Assembly (NCBI RefSeq): GCF_937958065.1
Contig: NZ_CALFXI010000099.1
Span: 1-6,836 of the forward strand
Length of the DNA: 6,836 bases
DNA from: an uncultured Steroidobacter sp.
Lineage (GTDB): Bacteria > Pseudomonadota > Gammaproteobacteria > Steroidobacterales > Steroidobacteraceae
Reading direction: 5' to 3'
Part shown: piece by piece, positions 4,428 through 6,836 of the stretch
Layout: the number at the start of each line of letters is the position of its first letter
Position numbering within the stretch: position 1 is the first letter of the stretch
Position numbers and translations under genes: made by a program
Notes under the pieces: generated by a model
Databases searched by the model: none
Seen by the model: the letters and a program-made list of their open reading frames with translations, nothing else
Told to the model about the DNA's origin: nothing

Positions 4428-6827
4428 ATGGTCCGTAAAACCGAGCGGCAGACAAGCGATGGCAAAGACATCTCGCGCGAAGTCCTGCCGATACCTTACA
4501 CAGGGCGATCGGGATTCGTGACCTTCGATGCGAAGGATCCAGAGACGAAGTTTCCGCCGATCGAGCAACTGCGTCCGCCGCGAGGCGCGCCGAACGTGCT
4601 CATTATATTGCTGGACGACGTCGGTTTCGGCGCGTCGAGCGCCTTCGGTGGCCCATGTAACACACCGACCGCAGAGCGTCTTGCGAGGGGCGGTCTGAAG
4701 TACAACCGTTTTCACACGACTGCGCTGTGCTCGCCGACGAGGCAGGCACTGCTCACCGGGCGCAATCATCATTCCGTCGGCATGGGCGGCATCACCGAAA
4801 TCGCTACTGGAGCCCCGGGCTATTGCTCCGTACTTCCGAATACATGCGCGCCACTTGCGAAGACGTTGAAGCTCAATGGTTACGCAACGGCGCAGTTCGG
4901 CAAGTGCCATGAAGTGCCGGTGTGGCAGACGAGCCCTGCGGGGCCATTCGATGCATGGCCGACAGGCGGCGGCGGGTTCGAATACTTCTACGGGTTCATC
5001 GGCGGCGAGGCGAATCAATGGTACCCATCGCTATATGAAGGTACCACGCCGATCGAGGTCGACCGGACGCCGGAGCAGGGCTATCACTTGATGGAAGACA
5101 TGACGGACAAGGCGATCGACTGGATCGGACAGCAGAAGGCACTGCTGCCGGACAAGCCCTTCTTCGTCTATTTCGCACCGGGCGCAACGCACGCCCCGCA
5201 TCACGTGCCGAAAGAATGGGCGGACAAATACAAAGGCAAGTTCGATATGGGTTGGGACAAGCTGCGCGAGGAGATCTTCGCGCGCCAAAAGGAGCTCGGA
5301 GTGATTCCGCGAGACTGCAAGCTGACTGCGCGCCACAAAGAAATTCCAGCGTGGAACGACATGGCGACGGCGCTCAAGCCTGTGCTCGCCCGGCAAATGG
5401 AAGTGTACGCTGGCTTCCTCGAGTACACGGATCATCACATCGGGCGGCTGATCGACGGGCTGTCGAAGCTGAACCAGCTCGACAATACCTTGATCTACTA
5501 CGTCCTCGGCGACAACGGTGCTTCGGCGGAAGGTACGGAGAACGGCACTTTCAACGAGATGATCAATTTCAACGGTGGCGCTGCGCTGGAAACGCCGGAG
5601 TTTCTCATCCAGCACATGGACCAACTGGGCGGGCCGGAGTCGTACAACCACTATGCCATCGGCTGGGCGCATGCAATGGATACGCCGTACCAGTGGACGA
5701 AACAAGTCGCCTCGCATTGGGGCGGCACGCGCAACGGAACGATCGTGCATTGGCCGAGCGGCATCAAGGGCAAAGGTGAGTTGCGCTCGCAATTCCATCA
5801 TGTGATCGACATTGCCCCGACGATTCTGGAAGCAGCGAAACTGCCGCAGCCGCTCGCAGTGGACGGCGTGCAGCAGCGGCCGATTGAAGGCGTGAGCATG
5901 CTCTATTCCTTCAATGATCGAACAGCGGAGGAACGCCACGAGACGCAGTATTTCGAGATGTTCGGCAACCGCGGCATCTATCACAAAGGCTGGACAGCGG
6001 TGACCCGCCACAAGACGCCATGGCTGCTCGTGGGCGAAAAAGTGCCGCCATTTGACGAGGACGTCTGGGAGCTCTATGACACGACCAAGGACTGGACCCA
6101 ATCGAACGATCTTGCGAAACAGATGCCGGACAAGCTGCGGGACCTGCAAAGGCTCTGGCTGCTGGAGGCATCACGCTACAACGTATTGCCCCTGGACGAT
6201 CGCGGGGCCGAACGAGTCAACTCGGATCTCGCCGGGCGACCGGTGCTGATACGCGGCAAGTCGCAGGTGCTGTTCGGGAGCATGGGGCGCTTATCCGAGA
6301 ACTCGGTCATCAATATAAAAAACAAGTCTCATTCGGTGACCGCGGAAATCGAGGTGCCGAAGGATGGCGCGGAAGGCGTGATTGTCGCGCAAGGCGGCAA
6401 CATCGGCGGCTGGGTGCTCTATGCGAAGAACGGCAAGCTGAAGTATTGCTACAACTTGTTCGGACTTCGTTACACCTACGTTGAGTCGGCGGCGCCGATA
6501 CCCGAAGGCGATCACCAGGTTCGCATGGAATTCGAATACGGGAACGGCGGACTGGGGAAAGGGGGTGTGGTATCCCTGTTCGTCGATGGCGCGCAGGTCG
6601 GTAACGGAAAAGTGGAGGCAACTGCGGCGATGATATTTTCCGCCGACGACGGTTGTGACGTCGGCCGGGATACGGGGGCGCCCGTAGCCCAAGACTACGG
6701 CCCACGCAACAACGCGTTTAACGGTCGAGTGAAAGGCGTGCAGATCGCAATCGCCGAAGCCGCCGAAGCGGAAGAACACTTGGTAGTGCCGCAAGAGGCC
6801 GTGCGGATCGCGATGGCCCGGCAGTGA
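4428..6827 (+). CDS. Type I sulfatase (arylsulfatase-like), cytoplasmic form
   Basis: Encodes 799 residues from ATG 4428, behind GAGG (4418-4421) at 6 nt spacing; an in-frame GTG at 4416 is less likely. Family sulfatases hydrolyse sulfate esters using a formylglycine made from Cys in CxPxR. That motif is intact: CSPTRQALLTGR from Cys101. Other expected active-site residues are present: Asp63-Asp64 (LLDDVGFG), Lys159 and His161 (FGKCHEVP), His255 (GATHAPHH), Asp362-Asn363 (GDNGASAEG) and Lys425 (WTKQ). The N-terminal part to about residue 590 is the catalytic domain. Residues from about 600 to 785 form a beta-rich domain (AQGGNIGGWVLYAKNGKL, VSLFVDGAQVGNG) like the jelly-roll end of long arylsulfatases. 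There is no signal peptide, so the enzyme should stay in the cytoplasm unless exported otherwise. The substrate cannot be read from sequence. The maturation enzyme is not in the window. Confidence 0.93.
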   Translation: MVRKTERQTSDGKDISREVLPIPYTGRSGFVTFDAKDPETKFPPIEQLRPPRGAPNVLIILLDDVGFGASSAFGGPCNTPTAERLARGGLKYNRFHTTALCSPTRQALLTGRNHHSVGMGGITEIATGAPGYCSVLPNTCAPLAKTLKLNGYATAQFGKCHEVPVWQTSPAGPFDAWPTGGGGFEYFYGFIGGEANQWYPSLYEGTTPIEVDRTPEQGYHLMEDMTDKAIDWIGQQKALLPDKPFFVYFAPGATHAPHHVPKEWADKYKGKFDMGWDKLREEIFARQKELGVIPRDCKLTARHKEIPAWNDMATALKPVLARQMEVYAGFLEYTDHHIGRLIDGLSKLNQLDNTLIYYVLGDNGASAEGTENGTFNEMINFNGGAALETPEFLIQHMDQLGGPESYNHYAIGWAHAMDTPYQWTKQVASHWGGTRNGTIVHWPSGIKGKGELRSQFHHVIDIAPTILEAAKLPQPLAVDGVQQRPIEGVSMLYSFNDRTAEERHETQYFEMFGNRGIYHKGWTAVTRHKTPWLLVGEKVPPFDEDVWELYDTTKDWTQSNDLAKQMPDKLRDLQRLWLLEASRYNVLPLDDRGAERVNSDLAGRPVLIRGKSQVLFGSMGRLSENSVINIKNKSHSVTAEIEVPKDGAEGVIVAQGGNIGGWVLYAKNGKLKYCYNLFGLRYTYVESAAPIPEGDHQVRMEFEYGNGGLGKGGVVSLFVDGAQVGNGKVEATAAMIFSADDGCDVGRDTGAPVAQDYGPRNNAFNGRVKGVQIAIAEAAEAEEHLVVPQEAVRIAMARQ

Positions 6828-6836
6828 TGGGCGAGT

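Noticed and set aside
5031..6149. Minus-strand open frame of 372 codons inside the sulfatase gene
   Set aside because: It is the antisense shadow of a well-supported sulfatase; its composition is dominated by Arg, His and Val with no domain.

Overview
The window reads as proteobacterial DNA with a fairly high GC content. The general style (small exported cassette proteins, a DUF502 membrane protein, a cytoplasmic type I sulfatase) suggests an environmental gammaproteobacterium, perhaps near the Xanthomonadales or Steroidobacteraceae. That placement is a guess from memory. No rRNA, tRNA, CRISPR array or transposase was seen.

Positions 1 to about 2270 look like the distal end of an integron gene-cassette array. 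Small single-gene units, all on the + strand, are separated by imperfect inverted repeats with attC architecture: an RYYYAAC-like box, complementary L''/L' arms around a hairpin, then a GTTRRRY-like box. There are two sub-types. Type A is 72 nt (36-107, 1771-1842, and a broken copy from 2200). Type B is 60 nt (479-538 and 1424-1483) and carries a one-base bulge. A much weaker site may lie at 1004-1065. The cargo, in order, is the tail of an upstream gene, a lipoprotein, a soluble protein with an apparent frameshift, a small multi-pass membrane protein, a small secreted protein, and a second lipoprotein. Most of it is aimed at the envelope. No integrase, attI or Pc promoter is inside the window; they would be expected to the left.

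The array stops at a truncated attC-like element around 2200-2270. A DUF502-family inner-membrane protein (2274-2861, minus strand) follows at once, convergent with the array. The stretch 2862-3351 is a divergent intergenic region. Its right end holds a decayed reading frame (3152-3355) interrupted by one TAA.

At 3352-4264 two + strand genes, one nucleotide apart, encode proteins whose helical domains align without gaps over 87 residues. They look like diverged tandem duplicates of a membrane-anchored periplasmic protein. The first appears to have lost one base inside its lipoprotein signal sequence. The window ends with a complete type I sulfatase of 799 residues (4428-6827), which has all core catalytic motifs but no signal peptide.

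Three places (near 703, 1479 and 3420) look as if one base has been lost from a short homopolymer. This could be real decay or consensus error, so claims of broken genes here need read-level support.
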